From Maribellus sp. CM-23 (GTDB lineage Bacteria; Bacteroidota; Bacteroidia; Bacteroidales; Prolixibacteraceae): 64,000 nucleotides of DNA. The stretch is from NCBI RefSeq assembly GCF_021354595.1, contig NZ_JADWYJ010000004.1, forward strand, positions 124,001 to 188,000. Direction: 5' to 3'. Position numbers and translations under genes: made by a program. The notes under the pieces were generated by a model. The model was not told the DNA's origin. It was given only the letters and a program-made list of their open reading frames with translations, and made no database searches. Below, in pieces: positions 61,007 through 64,000 of the stretch. Position 1 is the first letter of the stretch. Every line of letters starts with the position of its first letter.

Positions 61007-62302
61007 TTATTCGCGCTCTGAAACCAGCTTAACTCCTACCTGGCAATTTAAACATTTTTTTGCTTCGCAGTATTGGCTTTTTAACTGAAGTAAGGCTTGC
61101 GACTCAAAGGCTGATCGCGCGTTAATCCCAAGTTGGGCCCATTTGGCTACAATGGAATTGGCTTCGGCCGGTAATTGTTCCAGGAACTCCAGTGCCCGGT
61201 TTTTCAGGTGGTTTTTGTTTTGCTTTTCACCGTAAACAAACAGAAAGGGGATAACCACATTGATGATGAGAACCTGAATCGATGTTTCGCCTAATTCTTT
61301 TGCCTGCTTGCTTTTGGATGGTTTGTTGAAATTGTAATGTGTATCCCAGTATTCGGAAGCTCTTACCCTGAAAAGCGAGTACAGTTCCGAAAGACTTTCG
61401 AGTTCGATAATGTTTGAAAACAAGGCTTCTGACTGGAGAAAAAGCGCCGCCAGTTGCGAAATCCGTACCGGAGGAAAGTTGACCGGGCGCAAGCGAAGAA
61501 ATTTCCAGAGATGGCTTTCGATAGCTCTTAACTTATATTTTTTGTACAGAAACGAGTATTCTTCCCGCAGTCTCAGGTAGTACTCATCGCCCAGCAATTG
61601 ATGGTTCAATAATCCTGAATTGCCAAAAAGAAGGGCTTCCAGTTGGAACAGGTTGTTTTTATGTTTGGCAAGCAGCGAAGCTGGCAGCGACCGGGCCAGC
61701 AATTCAAAGGGAACCGCATTTACTTTGAATCCGAAAGAGCGGGCCAGCACCTGGTAAAAAGTTTCGTTCCAGTCGTTGTGGTTTTGTTCGAGCCGCGCAA
61801 GGATCGCCTCTGTTTTGCTTTCGAGGCGCCCTATCATCAGGCGGTTAAAACCCAGTTGAAGCAGGATCGGATCAATGCGGTGAAAACGGTTTTCGCAGGC
61901 AATCCATGTTTTGGCATCCAGCAGGTTTTTATAGTTATTTCGTAGGTAGTCAGGATACGTCAGAATCAGCGTTGGAATGGTTTCGCCATTGGTTCGTGCA
62001 ATTTCAGTATCAAAAGTTTCCACAACGTGCAGCACCACATTGTCGTACGCTTTATCGTTTTGATGAAGGTGTTTGTTCCAGTCCGAAGCTTTTACGTGTA
62101 TTTCAATATTTCCGGCCCAAACCGTATCACCGAGTTTTATGCGGGCATTGAAAAAATCAGGCCCCGAGTCGGTGTTCTTTCTGCCCGGGTGTATTATTTC
62201 GATGGGTTCTCCGGCGCTGGTTTTCAAATCACCGGAATCAAAAAGACGGTTTTCCCAAACGTACTGTAAAAATTCTTCAGGCATGCAGGACGGGGTATTC
62301 AT
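61007..62302 (-). CDS. DUF2851 family protein
   Basis: 431 residues, cytosolic. Family marks: MPEEFLQYVWENRLFDSGDL at the start, IIHPGRKNTDSGPDFFNARI, TVWAGNIEIHVKASDWNKH and YDNVVLHVVETFD. The GNIEIHVKxSDW and DNVVLHVV segments recall PD-(D/E)XK nuclease cores, but that is my structural reading, not an established function. The C-terminus has a CxxCxxG-like CEAKKCLNCQVG that could bind a metal. The family is nearly confined to Bacteroidota. It begins the operon with the potassium channel gene. Confidence 0.9.
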   Translation of the reverse strand: MNTPSCMPEEFLQYVWENRLFDSGDLKTSAGEPIEIIHPGRKNTDSGPDFFNARIKLGDTVWAGNIEIHVKASDWNKHLHQNDKAYDNVVLHVVETFDTEIARTNGETIPTLILTYPDYLRNNYKNLLDAKTWIACENRFHRIDPILLQLGFNRLMIGRLESKTEAILARLEQNHNDWNETFYQVLARSFGFKVNAVPFELLARSLPASLLAKHKNNLFQLEALLFGNSGLLNHQLLGDEYYLRLREEYSFLYKKYKLRAIESHLWKFLRLRPVNFPPVRISQLAALFLQSEALFSNIIELESLSELYSLFRVRASEYWDTHYNFNKPSKSKQAKELGETSIQVLIINVVIPFLFVYGEKQNKNHLKNRALEFLEQLPAEANSIVAKWAQLGINARSAFESQALLQLKSQYCEAKKCLNCQVGVKLVSERE

Positions 62303-62584
62303 TTCATTCTATTTTCTTTAAAAGTAAGGAAAATTGAATAAAGTAGCATTGCCTTTATTTTTGCTTTAACTATTGATAGGGTGCTAGATCAGTTGTCCGT
62401 AATATCTTCTTCGCGATATTCGTGTGTTCTTTGGCAGAACGTTTTTTACTGGATTTAGATTGAATGGATTGATGAGATTGAACCAATCTGCATCAATCTG
62501 TCATCAATCCTGTCAGGCTTGTCCAGGTTCGGGGATAAAGTGCCGAATTGTCGTTTGATTTTCTTTTTCGAAAGGATGGACCAG
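62303..62584. other. Intergenic region with an inverted repeat
   Basis: 282 bp between the RNA methyltransferase and DUF2851 genes. GATTGATG-AGATT (62467-62479) pairs with AATCTGCATCAATC (62485-62498) with one bulge. No T-run follows on the minus strand, so it is a doubtful terminator. Nothing else seen. Confidence 0.4.
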
Positions 62585-63115
62585 CTACTCCTGCATTTTC
62601 TGAAAAATATCCCAAAGCACAATTCCGGCACTCACCGAAATATTGAAGGAATGCTTGGTTCCGTATTGCGGAATTTCAATGCTGCCGTTGCAAAGGTTTA
62701 CCACCGATTGTTTTACTCCCTTTACTTCGTTGCCAAAAACAAGCGCGATCTTTTCATTCTCACCGGGCCGGAAATCGGGCAGCATAATGCTGTTCTCCAC
62801 CTGTTCGATGGCGTAAACTGTAAAGCCGTCTTCTTTTAAGTTTTTTACCACGTCTTCGGTATGTTCATGGTATTCCCACGCAACCGACCGTTCGGCGTCT
62901 AGCGCCGTTTTGCGGATTTCGTTGTTGGGTGGTGTGGCGGTGATTCCGCAGAGATAGATTTTACGAACCAGCAAAGCATCCGACGTACGAAATACAGAGC
63001 CAATATTGTGACAACTCCTGATGTTGTCGAGTACCACAACCATTGGCGATTTTTCTGATTCCTGATATTCTTCCACCGTCAGCCTGTTAAGCTCGCTGTT
63101 TCTTAGTTTTCGCAT
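62585..63115 (-). CDS. SpoU/TrmH-family RNA 2'-O-methyltransferase
   Basis: 176 residues, a minimal SPOUT domain without an N-terminal substrate-binding extension. Motif 1 is VLDNIRSCHNIGSVFRTSD, motif 2 KIALVFGNEVKGVKQSV and motif 3 SIEIPQYGTKHSFNISVSAG, forming the SAM-binding trefoil knot. It methylates ribose in tRNA or rRNA; the exact target cannot be told. Stands alone between intergenic gaps. Confidence 0.93.
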   Translation of the reverse strand: MRKLRNSELNRLTVEEYQESEKSPMVVVLDNIRSCHNIGSVFRTSDALLVRKIYLCGITATPPNNEIRKTALDAERSVAWEYHEHTEDVVKNLKEDGFTVYAIEQVENSIMLPDFRPGENEKIALVFGNEVKGVKQSVVNLCNGSIEIPQYGTKHSFNISVSAGIVLWDIFQKMQE

Positions 63116-63231
63116 TATTTGTAAGCTGTGAGCCTCGAGCCATGAGCTTCGAGTATGTTTCTAAAAGATAAATTCTTTTTTATATTGTCAATATTTTTTG
63201 AGACTGTGACTGTCAACTGAGACTCTAAAGA

Positions 63232-64000
63232 TCACCAATTCACTTCTGCTCTCCTGATCGGTTGTGTCATACAACGGGCGCCACCGCCACCCCTCGCCAG
63301 TTCTGAACCGGCAATGGTTACCACGCATTTTTTGTAATCATCGATCGAAATCTTTCCTTCTATTACATCGGTGGCGGCAAGTATTTCGTAGCCCTTGCTG
63401 TTAAGTTCGTCCAGTGTATGATTATTGCGCTGGTAGCCGATAATTTTTCCCGGTTCAAACGCAAAAAAGTTGGCTCCGCTGTGCCATTGTTCGCGTTCCT
63501 GCATCCAGGCATCCACATGGCCTCCGCAGGAGATGGGCTCCAGATCCATCCCCAGTTTCTGAAGCGCTGCCGGAATATTTGGGAACTCTTCTATCTTGTT
63601 CACCCTTCCGTTTTCGATTTCAAGATGAATGGTCCGGTAACGGCTCATGCCAAAAATAACCGGCGGGTAAACCATGCATTCATGTTTGTTCAGAAAAGTA
63701 AAAACCATATCGAGGTGGATAAAGGACTCGGGCGACGAAGGTAGCTCCTGTACAATGATGTGGTGTTTTTCTTTCTTTGTCCTTTTGATGCTTTCGATGA
63801 TAAAATCGATCCCCTGGGTACTGGTTCTTATTCCTGTTCCGATCACAAAGATATCTTCGCGGGCAATCTGAACATCACCACCTTCGATGGTGGAGCGTGG
63901 ATGTACCTGTATTTCAAAAGCAGGTTTTGACGGGTTCAAAACAGTCGTTTCAATCTCGGGATGGTGGTTAAAGATGGCATCCATAATCATCGACTCGCGT
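63232..64000 (-). CDS. arcA: Arginine deiminase, C-terminal part (5' end outside window)
   Basis: Open from the window edge (…RESMIMDAIFNHHPE) to the stop at 63232; about 256 residues are visible, so the N-terminal part is missing. Catalytic marks of the guanidino-group hydrolase fold: STIEGGDVQIAREDIFVIGTG, the His in SFIHLDMVFTFL, CGGHVDAW and the C-terminal nucleophile Cys in GGGGARCMTQPIRR. It converts arginine to citrulline and ammonia. The spacing and the GGGGxRCMT ending favour arginine deiminase over dimethylarginine hydrolase or amidinotransferase, but the neighbouring genes that would confirm an ADI pathway lie outside. Confidence 0.85.
   Translation of the reverse strand, partial: RESMIMDAIFNHHPEIETTVLNPSKPAFEIQVHPRSTIEGGDVQIAREDIFVIGTGIRTSTQGIDFIIESIKRTKKEKHHIIVQELPSSPESFIHLDMVFTFLNKHECMVYPPVIFGMSRYRTIHLEIENGRVNKIEEFPNIPAALQKLGMDLEPISCGGHVDAWMQEREQWHSGANFFAFEPGKIIGYQRNNHTLDELNSKGYEILAATDVIEGKISIDDYKKCVVTIAGSELARGGGGARCMTQPIRRAEVNW

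Noticed and set aside
1..64000. tRNA, rRNA, tmRNA or insertion sequences
   Set aside because: I looked through all gaps over 150 bp and saw no T-arm-like motifs, terminal inverted repeats or transposase fragments.

Overview
The window looks like chromosome from a Bacteroidota bacterium, most likely of the Bacteroidales/Marinilabiliales type. Evidence: a SusC/SusD pair, three proteins with type IX secretion (T9SS) C-terminal sorting domains, BtuG-like surface lipoproteins behind a cobalamin riboswitch, several TAnnTTTG-type promoter elements, a DUF2851 protein and 7TMR-DISM/LytTR signalling. I see no rRNA, tRNA, integrase, transposase or CRISPR array. The genus call is inference.

Layout. 1-7.8 kb (minus strand): ROK repressor, DUF4855 lipoprotein, SusC and a nearly complete SusD that runs off the left edge; this looks like part of a glycan-utilisation locus. 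8-12.3 kb: a receiver-like/PEP-synthase-ATP-binding protein, then a Crp/Fnr regulator divergent from an OsmC protein. 12.8-17 kb: DUF5107/TPR protein and a metallophosphoesterase lipoprotein. 17-21.2 kb: a visibly more A/T-rich cluster with aldehyde dehydrogenase, a methionine aminopeptidase, an AraC regulator and a methyltransferase. 21.3-22.9 kb: a second regulator/OsmC pair. 23.4-26.9 kb: membrane pyrophosphatase and a dihydroorotate-dehydrogenase-like flavoprotein. 27.1-33.3 kb: a B12 operon (promoter, riboswitch, BtuB-like receptor, two BtuG-like propeller lipoproteins flanking a PKD-like lipoprotein, terminator).

33.4-59.9 kb is dominated by very large repetitive surface proteins. A 2662-residue T9SS protein carries nine ~118-residue FN3-like repeats, HYR domains, a calcium-type 111-residue repeat array and a TSP1 domain. 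A LytS/LytTR two-component pair sits beside it. Divergent from the kinase, a small secreted protein precedes an 1882-residue T9SS protein with an IgGFc-binding-like head. A 944-bp non-coding gap then holds a terminator, a REP-like palindrome and a 42-bp minisatellite. Next is a ~1942-residue fibre protein with sixteen 69-residue repeats, a YadA-like head and a self-cleaving S74 chaperone; its upstream neighbour is a small T9SS protein, and a membrane-anchored AraC regulator is divergent from both. The right end (60-64 kb) is housekeeping-like: RCK potassium channel with an altered filter, DUF2851, a SpoU/TrmH RNA methyltransferase and the C-terminal part of an arginine deiminase.

The most unusual material is the adhesin/fibre district with its homogenised repeats, the propeller-like insert inside a HYR domain, and the non-coding 42-bp array. 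Functions of these surface proteins are inferred from domains only.
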